A DNA stretch of 64,000 nucleotides from positions 868,001 through 932,000 of the forward strand of contig JADJTQ010000001.1 in assembly GCA_016711125.1 (NCBI GenBank). Reading direction: 5' to 3'. Source of the DNA: Saprospiraceae bacterium (GTDB taxonomy: Bacteria > Bacteroidota > Bacteroidia > Chitinophagales > Saprospiraceae). Of the stretch, positions 54,268 through 63,632 are shown in pieces (the first letter of the stretch is position 1; every line of letters starts with the position of its first letter). The notes below the pieces were generated by a model that had not been told where the DNA came from, searched no databases, and was given only the letters and a program-made list of their open reading frames with translations. Both the position numbers and the translations under genes were made by a program.

Positions 54268-55322
54268 AGTTGCTTGATGGTTTCCAGTAAGTTGGCGTAA
54301 TAGTACATAAAGTTTTCACTGGACTTATCCGGCAGATACTGGTAAACAAATTTTCTAACGAAATCCTGTTGTACCTGATTGAGATACTCCACAGGTGATT
54401 TACCATCTATGCGTGCCAGCATGAGCATGAGCAGCAATCGGCTGGATCTTTTCTGCAAGTCTATCTGGTTTTCGGTGATTACATGGTCAAAGTAAGTAGT
54501 CCATGCGATCATGGGCAGATCGGGAAGTTGATCTGGGACTGGTGATTGGTATATCAGTTTGAGTAAAAGATGATTCAGCAGGAAGGCAAGATCAAAGGCC
54601 GGATCTCCATAATTGGCCACTTCATGATCGAGGATCACAACCCTTTCAGGAGAAAGTAGAATGTTTTTAGGACTAAAATCTCCATGCACCGGGGTTTCTC
54701 CCCATGAGTCCAGACGACTGGCCTCCGTGAGAAATATATCTTCAAGTAAATGATGGCGGTGGGCGGTAGTCACCAGGTAGGGTTCAATTCGCAGCTCATA
54801 AAAGTTTGTTTTGAAACCGAATACTTCCGGTACTGTTGGGTCTTGACTGCCCAGGTTGTGTATCGCTGCCAGGAGTTTACTTACACGCCGAACATCTTCG
54901 ATATTGAATCGTCCCCCGAGAAGTTTCTCTTTCCAGTTCTCGAGCGGAGGTGCCAAAAACTCCATGATGAAATAGGGATCTTCCGGGTCGCTATAGCAGA
55001 TATTTGGCACTGATTCAGGAAGAGATTTGCCGATGAATGCTATAAATCTGCGTTCTGCAAGATTGCGGGATAAATCTGCTTGCCAAAGATCGGCCACTTT
55101 CAATTCTCGTCGTGCCTCTTTGATTACATATTTCATATCACCATTATCAATCAGATAGATATCAGATGAGACACCACCGGTAAGAGGCTGAAAGTGAATA
55201 GGACTCTTCCGGTCAAGAAGACCCAGTTTGTCCAGTTTATTAATGATCTTGTCTTGATCAATCACGTGCTTTATCGTCGTGGCTAAAGATGACTGCTGTC
55301 TCGAATGGGCGGCTGGCATCAT
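54264..55322 (-). CDS. APH-family small-molecule kinase, coupled to the enolase paralogue
   Basis: A 352-residue phosphotransferase of the aminoglycoside phosphotransferase/choline kinase fold. The nucleotide-loop LTGGVSSDIYLI lies near residues 49-59, KYVIKEAR holds the ATP lysine near 70, the catalytic loop is VHGDFSPKNILL (Asp near 223, Asn near 228) and the metal motif is LDHEVANYGDPAFDLAF near 240. The family phosphorylates hydroxyl groups of small molecules, e.g. homoserine, choline, methylthioribose. Its 4-nt overlap with the enolase paralogue suggests they act in sequence: the kinase makes a phosphorylated compound that the enolase-like enzyme dehydrates or the reverse. Confidence 0.85.
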   Translation of the reverse strand: MMPAAHSRQQSSLATTIKHVIDQDKIINKLDKLGLLDRKSPIHFQPLTGGVSSDIYLIDNGDMKYVIKEARRELKVADLWQADLSRNLAERRFIAFIGKSLPESVPNICYSDPEDPYFIMEFLAPPLENWKEKLLGGRFNIEDVRRVSKLLAAIHNLGSQDPTVPEVFGFKTNFYELRIEPYLVTTAHRHHLLEDIFLTEASRLDSWGETPVHGDFSPKNILLSPERVVILDHEVANYGDPAFDLAFLLNHLLLKLIYQSPVPDQLPDLPMIAWTTYFDHVITENQIDLQKRSSRLLLMLMLARIDGKSPVEYLNQVQQDFVRKFVYQYLPDKSSENFMYYYANLLETIKQL

Positions 55323-55342
55323 CAGAGCCCGTTATGCTTTCG

Positions 55343-55933
55343 TTATTCATTTAATTTTTCCTGAATCTCCTTAAATGTCAATCCATTTTTGTTTACCCAC
55401 TCGGTGAATCCATTGGAATTTCGACCCAATACCATGTTAGAAGCTGCACTTGGGCTATTGAAAATTGCATCCTCGGCAAATAATAATTTATCACCTTGCT
55501 CAACTAGAATTTCTGTCTCCAACAACTTCCTTCTCATATTTCTATAAGTTTCTGTGCATGAAGGCGATAGATCCTTTTTAGCTTCGCTACCTTTCATTAC
55601 TACATATCCTTGATCGGTTTCAAGCATTGATGCTTTGAATGTCTTTGTTGTAATGAAATATATTTCTTGTACCTTACTGCTCTCGACATTGTTACCGATG
55701 AATGGTCTTTTAATAGTTGATGAAATTAAAAATTTGAATCCCATTACAGGTAATAGGAGTTTCAGTTGCTCCAAGAAGTATTCCATGTCAGCAATATCAG
55801 CTTCATGTAATGTTGGCAGACTTGGTGAATTCCCATTTTCTATTTCAGCTGTCTTTGCTTCAATAGCAAGCTGGATAAGTCTCGATTCAAGATACTTTAT
55901 TTGAGTTTTAGTCAATAGTTCATCTTTGCTAAT
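55343..55933 (-). pseudogene. C-terminal part of a GIY-YIG/DUF4357 nuclease gene split by an IS
   Basis: The fragment continues the frame broken by the IS4 element: ISKDELLTKTQIKYLESRLIQ, then STIKRPFIGNN, then the DUF4357 domain (GYVVMKGSEAKK, ASNMVLGRNSNGFTEWVNK, GLTFKEIQ). Its apparent TTG start at 55936 lies partly inside the IS. In the undamaged gene it followed directly after LIFF in the N-terminal part at 57287-57579. DUF4357 is the C-terminal domain of a class of GIY-YIG nuclease-like proteins of unknown role. Confidence 0.85.
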
Positions 55934-57286
55934 CAATGGTTCGCGGGGTTAGATGGGGACACATTATGAATAAATCATATATATAAAAGGTAAATGCGTA
56001 TATTGTAGAGTCTCAAGAGTACTAAAAAATGAAAACTACAAACGCATTTTACCCAAGGCGTAAGCCTTATAAGTACAATATTAAATAAAATGCCTGGGAT
56101 TAATGAATGGCGACGCCGGTTTATTGTAGAGACATTTATGCTTTTTTTAAGCATACGAGGCCGGATTAATTTCTTACAACTGGCAAGATATGGTAAGTAC
56201 CATGAAAGTACCTATCGAATGGGATTTGAGCGAGACTTTGACTTTTTAACCTTCAATATTTTATTGGTGGAGCAATATTGTGGAGCGAATTGTATCCTGG
56301 GTTTTGATCCAACCTATCTGAATAAGAGTGGTAAGCATACCCCAGGAATCGGTTACTTTATAGCGGAACAGCCGGAAAGCATAAGCGGGGCTTGGAAATA
56401 GCGGGAATAGCGGTGGTCGATGTAGATCAGAATACGGCCTACCATTTGGAAGCGATTCAAACACCGAGTGCCCGGAAATCCACCTTGGAGGATGGCCAGA
56501 GTATTGTGGATCACTATGCGAACATCATTGTCTCAAGATCAGCCCAGTTAAGTAAGCTCAGTACGATATTGGCCGTGGATGCCTATTTCACTAAGAGGAA
56601 ATTCATAGATCCGATCTGTGAGAAGACGGATTTAAATATTGTGGGTCGATTGAGAGAGGATGCGAATCTTCGCTATTTATATAATGGAAGGCAAACAGGT
56701 AGCAAAGGCCGGCCGAAACAGTATGCTGGTAAAATCAACGTGAAACGAATCGATAAACGGCGGGTAACCCAAGAATACGAAGATGATGACGTGCGAATCC
56801 ATGCCGCGGTGGTTAATAGTGTTGGTCTGAAGCGCAATGTAAAACTCTGCTATGTAGAATTCCTGAATACCACTGGGGAAGTAAATACTACGAAGATGTT
56901 CTTCAGTACGGATATCATTATGACGGGGCTTGCCATCCTGTGTGCTTACCGAGCCAGGTTTCAAATGGAATTCAATTTTAGAGATTCAAAACAATTTACA
57001 GGACTACAGAATAGTCAAGCAAGAAGTAAAAGAAAATACATTTTCATGTAAACGCCGCGCTAACCACAGCATCAATTGGCAAATGTATTCAACGGAATGG
57101 GTTGAAAAGAAGTCTTCGATTAACCTATTCGATCTCTGATTTGACCACCGAATTATTCAACCATAATCTATTAAAAGAATATTATCAATCTATCCAATTG
57201 ACGCAAACATTAAAATAAATGATAATGTGATCAGATTAGTCCTCGATTATGGCAAAATCGCAGCCTGATAAGGTCACGAACCATTG
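55934..57286 (+). mobile_element. IS4-family insertion sequence, 1353 bp
   Basis: The element has perfect 10-bp terminal inverted repeats CAATGGTTCG, at 55934-55943 and 57277-57286, with weaker matching further in. A 5-bp target duplication CTAAT flanks it at 55929-55933 and 57287-57291. Deleting it and one copy of CTAAT rejoins a GIY-YIG/DUF4357 gene in frame through FFIS-KDE. It encodes a DDE transposase with the IS4 YREK signature. The target duplication is exact, so the insertion looks recent. Confidence 0.93.
56029..57218 (+). pseudogene. IS4-family transposase, frame-broken
   Basis: Joined from three or four frames: MKTTNAFYPRRKPYKYN at 56029, then INEWRRRFIVETFMLFLSIR, a break near 56362 (GIGYF to YSGTAGKHKRGLEIAGIA), a long central piece with GFDPTYLNKSGKH and ILAVDAYFTKRKF, and the catalytic YREK motif YRARFQMEFNFRDSK near 56950, then a break near 57030 to HFHVNAALTTASIGK and an end at 57218. 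Order and motif identify an IS4-family DDE enzyme. As with other genes here, each break is a one-base change next to a short run, so activity cannot be judged. Confidence 0.82.
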
Positions 57287-57579
57287 CTAATGAAGAATAT
57301 TAGCTCTGTGAAATCTTTATTTGAGTCGCTTAGGTGTTGTTTGAGTCGAGTTCTTACATTTTCTGCTTCTCCTATGTATATTTTCTCGGCAAAGGCTTCG
57401 TCAGTTGGATCTCCCTTTAGACAGTAAATTCCAGGATTATCAAACTCGTCTCTTGAAATTATTTTATTAACTGTTGCTCGTGGACTGTATATCGCTTTAC
57501 CGACCCAATTCCCAATTTCTCCGAATCTTGGCCCATATTCAGTGCCATCAATCATATATACTGTTATTTTTTTGCCCAT
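57287..57579 (-). pseudogene. N-terminal GIY-YIG domain of the gene split by the IS4 element
   Basis: From ATG 57579 the frame gives MGKKITVYMIDGTEYGPRFG, then GIYCLKG and KIYIGEAENVRTRLKQH, the GIY-YIG nuclease core with its Tyr, Gly and Arg residues, and ends in LIFFIS where the IS begins. Joined to 55343-55933 it would be about 293 residues, the normal size for a GIY-YIG/DUF4357 protein. The truncated product (ending NGS, read into the IS) lacks the DUF4357 domain. Confidence 0.87.
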
Positions 57580-57613
57580 TCATCTTAATTTAGCGAAGCA
57601 TAACTAACTGTTA

Positions 57614-58033
57614 TTAGATAAAACCATGATATTCTCGAATAAAGTTGTCCTTATGCAATGCCATAAATTCCTCCAGACTCCAATCTTGGTCTGACAGAAG
57701 ATTCTCAAATTGTTCTTTGATTATATAGGCGAATGTAGACACTCCTTCACCCGAAATCAAGGTCGCGGATACTGGCTTTAACTCGTAAGGTTCACCTTCG
57801 AAGTCATTTAGGATGTCCAAGTCATTTTGCGACAATTGATAGTAGATCAGGCCTGAAACACGATTATCTACTTGTGTTTTGATACCCGGATAATTGGCAT
57901 CTAAAAGAAGATAACGCCGAAAGCCATCCAAGGTTGCTGGTTTAGCCTGTGGCTGTCTACCCAGTAGTGCTTGAATGATCTCCGGCACCATAAGTGTGCC
58001 ATAGGTGAAAAGCGAGGACTGCATTTGTGACAT
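57614..58033 (-). CDS. Gamma-glutamylcyclotransferase-like (AIG2/GGCT) protein
   Basis: A 139-residue GGCT-fold protein. The substrate loop FTYGTLMVPEI opens the chain (residues 8-18); NDFEGEPYELKPV near residue 76 supplies the conserved catalytic Glu, and the AYIIKEQ segment closes the barrel. Members of this family release 5-oxoproline from gamma-glutamyl compounds or act on related amides. It follows the interrupted GIY-YIG gene on the same strand but a common function is not evident. Confidence 0.88.
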   Translation of the reverse strand: MSQMQSSLFTYGTLMVPEIIQALLGRQPQAKPATLDGFRRYLLLDANYPGIKTQVDNRVSGLIYYQLSQNDLDILNDFEGEPYELKPVSATLISGEGVSTFAYIIKEQFENLLSDQDWSLEEFMALHKDNFIREYHGFI

Positions 58034-58059
58034 TTTTCGACGAAGAAAACTTCCGTCGA

Positions 58060-58704
58060 TTATCGATTACCAAAAATACGAAACTTGACTCCACCACCGA
58101 ATTGAAAAAGCCCAAGCCCGAAACCATCAATTTCGATATCATTGAGCAACTTAAAGTAACTCGCCTCAAGGACAAATCGTACTTGCTCGCCGGTCTCAAA
58201 TCCCAGGGAAGAGCCCAAATAGTTGGCTGAACCCCCTCCAGTGACTAGTTGTGAAATGTATCTTGGACTTGCATAAATGGCCAACTTTTCATTGGGATGG
58301 TAGCTAAGATGTAAGGGGAAATGCAGCTGTACCAGGGTCTCTGCAATAGCACCTTGAAAACCAATGCCAGGACCAATGGACATGGCAAATGGAGAAATCT
58401 TATCTCCCAAAATCTGATATTTAAAATCAAAAACACCGGTTAGCGCGGTCGATAGTTTCAGGCCGATATCAAAATTCTCACCTACTCCGTAACGGCCGTA
58501 TGCTTCGCCGACAAAAAAGGTTGCGCTGGCATCGGTCTCAAATGCATCTGATATTCCTGATGCACTTGCAGCGATTCCTACCTCCCCATTACCCTTGCCT
58601 GAGGTTCTGCCCGTCTGAAATGAGGATAGCTGAGCACAGCTTGTCAATAGTAAAGATAATTGAAGAACAATGACGACTTTTAACAAGGTAGATGGCGTTG
58701 GCAT
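58060..58704 (-). CDS. Outer-membrane beta-barrel lipoprotein, unknown family
   Basis: A 214-residue protein with a lipoprotein signal (VLQLSLLLTSCAQ, Cys near residue 23). The mature part alternates hydrophobic and glycine-rich strands (EVGIAASASGI, FFVGEAYGRYGVGENFDIGLKLS, FDFKYQILG, YLGSSLGFETG) and ends VKFRIFGN, consistent with a small outer-membrane barrel. I do not recognise a family or partner. Its stop lies 27 nt from the GGCT gene start. Confidence 0.65.
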   Translation of the reverse strand: MPTPSTLLKVVIVLQLSLLLTSCAQLSSFQTGRTSGKGNGEVGIAASASGISDAFETDASATFFVGEAYGRYGVGENFDIGLKLSTALTGVFDFKYQILGDKISPFAMSIGPGIGFQGAIAETLVQLHFPLHLSYHPNEKLAIYASPRYISQLVTGGGSANYLGSSLGFETGEQVRFVLEASYFKLLNDIEIDGFGLGLFQFGGGVKFRIFGNR

Positions 58705-58827
58705 CGAGGCTCTTTTGTTAGCTAATCTACCAAATAAAGCAAATATGTTGTAGCCTGTTAACCAAACAGTTCAATCTATATTAAAAGAAAAACCGCGAAT
58801 ACTGACTATTATAAGCTTGCGGTGACC

Positions 58828-59517
58828 TTATTCGCTTTTGTCAGCCCGGATCGAACCGGAAGAACTCGCATTGCTATGAACTTTGTCTGGATTACCACGG
58901 TAGCGAATCGATCCTCCCGAGCTGGCATCTGCATCCAATGTTTTCGCAACACTAAAGGATGCTACCCCTCCGGATGAAGCATCTGCAGTTGCACTGTCGC
59001 TCCTCAGATCATAGGCCTTGAAGACACCGCCTGACGATACATCAATATCAAGCGACTCAGTTTTACCTACGATCTTGATAACACCTCCACTTGAGATATC
59101 GACATTCAATGACTGGCTCTTCACTTCAAACTCCATGATGCCTCCGCTGGAACCATCTAATGTCAGATTACCTGCTTCGACAACCTCGTCAGAATGGATC
59201 ATGGCACCGGATGACACACCGACTGCGTTGATAGCCTTGTAATACACGGTCACAGTCGCCTTTCGGTTGCGGTTTGATCTGGTCCAACTTATTTTATCGT
59301 CAAATTTTACGACTAATTTAGAACCCCTGACTTCTGTAATTACATCTTCCGGATCACAGTTTTCTACTTCAATTTTGGCCTTAGTCTGGGATGACTTCAC
59401 TAAAATAACTTGCACCCCTGCAGCAGCAGATACTTCATTAAAATCAGGCAAATCACGCGTCTCTTCAGCAAAAACTGAGTGAGCGACCATCGTTAGGCAG
59501 AGTACCAGGTATTTCAT
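58828..59517 (-). CDS. Head-GIN (DUF2807) domain secreted protein
   Basis: A 229-residue protein with a signal peptide (YLVLCLTMVAHSVFA). The DUF2807 pattern is clear: FNEVSAAAGVQVILVKSSQT at the start, then regular SSGG/SSGGV turns (VSSGAMIHSD, LDGSSGGIMEF, ISSGGVIKI, VSSGGVFKAYD, ASSGGVASF, ASSGGSIRYRG), a right-handed beta-solenoid with a repeat of about 20-24 residues. Function is unknown; the family is common in Bacteroidota envelopes. The stop of the upstream enoyl-CoA hydratase lies 75 nt away in the corrected reading. Confidence 0.9.
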   Translation of the reverse strand: MKYLVLCLTMVAHSVFAEETRDLPDFNEVSAAAGVQVILVKSSQTKAKIEVENCDPEDVITEVRGSKLVVKFDDKISWTRSNRNRKATVTVYYKAINAVGVSSGAMIHSDEVVEAGNLTLDGSSGGIMEFEVKSQSLNVDISSGGVIKIVGKTESLDIDVSSGGVFKAYDLRSDSATADASSGGVASFSVAKTLDADASSGGSIRYRGNPDKVHSNASSSGSIRADKSE

Positions 59518-59592
59518 GCGTTGAAATTTTTAGGTGGTTAGATGTTATAAAGACGCATATAAAAATCCAATGGTTGCACAATTTGGCACTAA

Positions 59593-60358
59593 CTATCCAT
59601 TTATCTGCGAGCGTAAAAGTGCTTGGGTAGAGTCTTCCAGCAATAGAGTTGCACTTTTTTTGGGCCCGACTCTCTAAAAGTGAAGGCCAATCTTCGGTGC
59701 CTTCCCACAGCATCTTTTTCATTTCGTGTAGGGCAAGTGTATGATAGGCCGTCATTTTAGTCAGATATCGGACCAAATAATCATCAAGCTGCTCCAGATG
59801 ATCAAAGTGCTCTTGATACAGCCCATGATCCTTGGCCCATAAGGCCGTTTGCCATTCTGAAGGATTCAATGCCAGTTGACTAAAGGCCGATTTACCTATC
59901 TTACGACTGATGGCCGGTTCAATTACAAACGGGCCAATACCGATCGACAGTTCACTTAACCTGACCAAGGCCCACTTGGTAGCCATACAGTAATCAGTTG
60001 CTGCCAGGAGGCCCAGGCCACCACCCACCGCTTTGCCTTGTACTCTGCCGACGATGATTTTACCACAAGCTCGCATTGCTAAGATAACCTTCGCAAAACC
60101 ACTAAAAAATTTTGTTCCCTCTTCGATGCTGCGAATACCGACCAGTTCTCCAAAATTTGCACCGGCACAAAATGTTCGATCTCCCTCGCTCTGCAGCACA
60201 ATGATTTTGGATTCCGGATTTTGACCTTCCGATAATATTCGGTCAGCAAGCAGGTCTAACAGACGACCCGGCATGGAGTTATGTTGGGGGTGTGCAAAAG
60301 TGATCCACGAAACCTGCTCTCTAACGATTGATTCAACGCTACCCCGGTGATCTTTCAT
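59593..60358 (-). CDS. Enoyl-CoA hydratase/isomerase family protein, one frame break near the C-terminus
   Basis: A crotonase-fold protein. SWITFAHPQHNSMPGRLL opens it; the oxyanion-hole turn is FCAGANFGEL near residue 62, GKAVGGGLGLLAATD is near 107-121, and LSIGIGPFVIEP near 135-146. Read as printed, the frame runs past its natural end into the head-GIN gene. Removing one base from the seven-T run 59655-59661 gives AQKSATLLLEDSTQALL and a stop at 59593, a normal 254-residue length. The family acts on CoA esters in fatty-acid or aromatic breakdown; the exact reaction is not predictable. Confidence 0.85.
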
Positions 60359-60521
60359 GAAGATTTTTTTGATTGCGGGTTAAATCTGCAAAATCCTTTT
60401 GGTTTTAACAAGGTCACCAGGCAATATCGCATACGACCATGGCTGGGAATTCAGGACTTTTCGGCCTCGTGTAGGTGGTAGGTTTTAGCTGCAATACTTG
60501 ATAGCATTTACCAGATTTTAA

Positions 60522-61751
60522 TTACCAGTCCACTACCGAATTATCGTCAGAATCATATTGTGTCGTGTATTCTCTTGGTTCACCTACTTCATCCATCAGT
60601 TTATCCTCATCGATAGTTATCCCAAGACCCGGTCCTGTCGGAATAGGACGATATCCATCTTTTACCGGTGGCAATGGCTCTGCTAATAGTTCGTGCTCGC
60701 GATCTCCCCTCTCCTGTACCATAAAGTTTGGTATACACGCCGCGACCTGGAGACTTGCGGCCAGAGAACATGGTCCATTAGGATTGTGTGGAGCGATTGG
60801 AGCATAATAGGCCTCTGCCATTCCGGCAATGAGTCTCAACTCGGTGATGCCTCCGGCGTAATTTACATCCGGTTGCAAAATCATGGCAGCATTTTTTTCG
60901 AGAATCTCTCTAAATCCCCATTTGGTAAATATTCTTTCTCCAGTGGCGATAGGTATATGCGTCTTCTTAGCCAGCTCGGCCATGACATCAACGTTGAGAG
61001 GTTGGATAATCTCTTCATAAAACCATGGTTCCAAGGGTTCCAAAGCTTTGATCAGCAGACTGGCTGTCGTAGGCTGTACTGCTCCGTGGAAGTCGATACC
61101 AATATCTACGCCTGGATGTTCTTTCTTTAAGGCCGCAAATCTTTCGACCACCTCATCAATGAATTTATTTCCTTCGGTATATTTAAAGGGTTTGCGAGAA
61201 GCATTAGGTCCTACTTTCATGGCTTTTACTCCAGTCTCCTCATTTGGCGTGCCATAGACAAAAGCTTTGTCGCGGGTTGGACCGCCCAGTAATTTATAGA
61301 CAGGTACCCCAAAGCACTTTCCTGTTATATCCCAAAGTGCCTGATCTATGCCTGATAAAATCGCAGTCTTTATAGGACCTCCTTTATAAAAAGCTGCCCG
61401 ATGGATGGCTTGCCAATGTTTCACCACTGGCCTGGGGTCTTCCCCTACGAGATAATCTGCTACTTCCATGGCTCCCGCAGCGCAGGCCTTTGCATCATCT
61501 TTGAGCATTTCTCCCCATCCTGTAATACCGGCATCGGTTGATATTTTTACAAAGACCCACGAGTTTTTTAAAACAAAAGTTTCGAGTTTGGTTACTTTGA
61601 TATTGTCTGATGGGTCGATAGGTCCTCCGGAAAAGGCTTTGTTTAACGATTTTCCGTGGAGGCCTGCCACACCCAATGTTCCTGCCACTGTAGTAGCCGC
61701 AACATGTTTGAAAAACTTTCTTCTGGATTTGGTATTGATTTGCTCACTCAC
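60522..61751 (-). CDS. Tat-exported galactonate dehydratase-like enolase-superfamily enzyme
   Basis: A 409-residue protein of the mandelate racemase/galactonate dehydratase group. The leader SRRKFFKHVAATTVAGTLGVAG is a twin-arginine signal, so the enzyme is exported folded. The barrel carries the dehydratase set: DFHGAVQP (Asp and His), FYEEIIQP (Glu), ATGERIFTKW (Glu) and APHNPNGP with the catalytic His near 317. Those residues match D-galactonate dehydratase and related sugar-acid dehydratases, which use no second-Lys base. Product: a 2-keto-3-deoxy sugar acid. It is divergent from the garD-like gene, 316 nt away, suggesting shared sugar-acid use. Exact substrate is uncertain. Confidence 0.87.
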   Translation of the reverse strand: MSEQINTKSRRKFFKHVAATTVAGTLGVAGLHGKSLNKAFSGGPIDPSDNIKVTKLETFVLKNSWVFVKISTDAGITGWGEMLKDDAKACAAGAMEVADYLVGEDPRPVVKHWQAIHRAAFYKGGPIKTAILSGIDQALWDITGKCFGVPVYKLLGGPTRDKAFVYGTPNEETGVKAMKVGPNASRKPFKYTEGNKFIDEVVERFAALKKEHPGVDIGIDFHGAVQPTTASLLIKALEPLEPWFYEEIIQPLNVDVMAELAKKTHIPIATGERIFTKWGFREILEKNAAMILQPDVNYAGGITELRLIAGMAEAYYAPIAPHNPNGPCSLAASLQVAACIPNFMVQERGDREHELLAEPLPPVKDGYRPIPTGPGLGITIDEDKLMDEVGEPREYTTQYDSDDNSVVDW

Positions 61752-62010
61752 AGTACTTATGTTTTAGACTATTTTTCATTCCCTGGGAATCATATTCAAA
61801 TCCACATGTGTCATGAATTCTTAACTGAAACAATAGGGGACTTGAAAATAACAAAAAATCTATGTCGGTTTTGATTTTTCAAAAGTGATTGGACATCATT
61901 TCATCCAGGGAGAAGAGGCAGGCAACCGGTCTGGCGAGGTATCGCCGTTAATCGGCATGCAGGTGTTGTCCTGCGACAAAAGAGAAGAGAAGCACCAGTC
62001 TATATTACCC

Positions 62011-62018
62011 TATCTTTG
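62011..62018 (+). promoter_or_regulatory. Candidate -7 promoter element of garD
   Basis: TATCTTTG matches TAnnTTTG exactly, 59 nt before the ATG at 62077. The rest of the 61752-62067 gap shows no gene or strong structure. Confidence 0.42.
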
Positions 62019-62076
62019 TTCTAAATAGCTGTAGCAAATCGATAGAGGTTCCATCTTATCCTGAAAAGTGACCAAC

Positions 62077-63615
62077 ATGAGCCATGTGACCGATACTATT
62101 ATCAAAACGATGTCTTCTGACAATGTTGGGATTGTAGCCAATCAATGGGGGCTGGCTAAGGGAACAATTGTTTTTGATCACATTGTCCTGGTAGAAGATA
62201 TTCCGATGGGACATAAGGTGGCATTGGAAAACATCAGGGTAGGCGAAGATGTCATACGTTACGGTCAAGTCATCGGGATCGCCACTCAAGATATTCCTCA
62301 AGGTGCGTGGGTTAATGAGACGATCATCCGCATACCCGAACCACCTGACCTTGATGAAATCATCTATGAGAAACCCACCGGTAGGGAAATGGAGCCGCTG
62401 CCCGGCTATACATTTGAGGGATTCAGAAATGCTGATGGCAGCGTAGGTACTAAGAATGTACTCGGTATCACTATCAGTGTACAGTGCGTGGCGGGCGTAA
62501 CAAACTTCATCACGGACAAAATCAAAAAGGAACTACTGCCAAATTATCCCAATGTTGATGATGTAGTGACTTTTACCCATGGATATGGCTGTGGGGTGGC
62601 TATCGAAGCACCGGCTGCAATCATTCCGATTCGCACCATCCAGAATATTGCCAGGAACCCCAATTTTGGTGATGAGGTAATGATCATCGGTTTAGGCTGC
62701 GAGAAATTGAGACCAGAACGATTGATGCCAGTTTCTGAATCAACCTCAAATCATAATTCAATACTTTATTTGCAAGATGAAGCCTACGAAGGATTTGAAA
62801 CGATGGTTGTTGCCATAATGGAAATGGCTGAAAAACATCTGAAGAGGTTGAATCTAAGGAGGCGGGAAACCTGTCCGGCTTCAGATCTGGTAGTAGGTAT
62901 GCAGTGTGGAGGTAGCGATGCATTTTCGGGTCTGACCGGTAATCCAGCCGCTGGATATGCCGCTGACTTGATCGTGCGGGCTGGTGGAACAGTGATGTTT
63001 TCGGAAGTCACTGAGGTGCGTGATGCAATTCATCTATTAATATCAAGAGCGGTCAATGAAAAGGTGGCCCAGGCACTGAAAAACGAAATGGCCTGGTATG
63101 ATCAGTATTTGGAGGCTGGCTCTGCTGACCGTTCAGCCAATACAACCCCCGGCAATAAACGAGGTGGATTGAGTAATATCGTTGAGAAAGCTTTGGGATC
63201 CATCGCTAAATCAGGGACTTGCCCTATTGTTGATGTGTTGGGTCCAGGGGAACGAGTACGTACAAAAGGGCTCAATTTCCTGGCTACTCCAGCCGGTGAT
63301 TTCGTCTGTGGTACCCTACAGCTAGCAGCAGGAATGAATGTTCATGTCTTTATAACCGGACGGGGTACACCCTATGGCTTATCAATGGTGCCGGTTGTAA
63401 AAGTCAGCTCGAACACAAAACTGAGCAATCGATGGTTTGACTTGATTGATTTTGATGCCGGACCCATTGCGAATGGACAAAGCAGTATCGAGGAGATGGG
63501 TTGGCAATTGTTTAATTTGATTTTGGAGGTTGCCAGTGGGCATAAAAAAGTTGCCACTGACAGGTTGGGACTTTACAATGACTTGGTTTTATTCAATCCT
63601 GGACCCCTGACCTAA
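62077..63615 (+). CDS. garD: Galactarate dehydratase
   Basis: From ATG 62077 the product is 512 residues; a GTG at 62068 would add three. It has the UxaA/GarD architecture: an N-terminal SAF-like domain (VFDHIVLVEDIPMGHKVAL, ENIRVGEDVIRYGQVIG), a linker (RIPEPPDLDE), then the large domain with YTFEGFRNADGSVGTKN, FTHGYGCGV (a metal Cys), GLGCEKLRPERL and MQCGGSDAFSG. The length, YTFEGFRNADGSVGT and NHTYGCGV-type signals fit galactarate dehydratase rather than altronate dehydratase (UxaA, about 495). It converts galactarate to 5-keto-4-deoxy-D-glucarate, with iron. Altronate dehydratase remains an alternative given uxaB at 32839. Confidence 0.85.
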   Translation: MSHVTDTIIKTMSSDNVGIVANQWGLAKGTIVFDHIVLVEDIPMGHKVALENIRVGEDVIRYGQVIGIATQDIPQGAWVNETIIRIPEPPDLDEIIYEKPTGREMEPLPGYTFEGFRNADGSVGTKNVLGITISVQCVAGVTNFITDKIKKELLPNYPNVDDVVTFTHGYGCGVAIEAPAAIIPIRTIQNIARNPNFGDEVMIIGLGCEKLRPERLMPVSESTSNHNSILYLQDEAYEGFETMVVAIMEMAEKHLKRLNLRRRETCPASDLVVGMQCGGSDAFSGLTGNPAAGYAADLIVRAGGTVMFSEVTEVRDAIHLLISRAVNEKVAQALKNEMAWYDQYLEAGSADRSANTTPGNKRGGLSNIVEKALGSIAKSGTCPIVDVLGPGERVRTKGLNFLATPAGDFVCGTLQLAAGMNVHVFITGRGTPYGLSMVPVVKVSSNTKLSNRWFDLIDFDAGPIANGQSSIEEMGWQLFNLILEVASGHKKVATDRLGLYNDLVLFNPGPLT

Positions 63616-63632
63616 TTTGATTTCCTGAACTC

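Noticed and set aside
60522..63615. Reading the garD-like gene as uxaA to pair it with uxaB
   Set aside because: Length and YTFEGFRNADGSVGT/VDDVV...GYGCGV segments fit galactarate dehydratase better, and uxaB lies 28 kb away; kept as an alternative.
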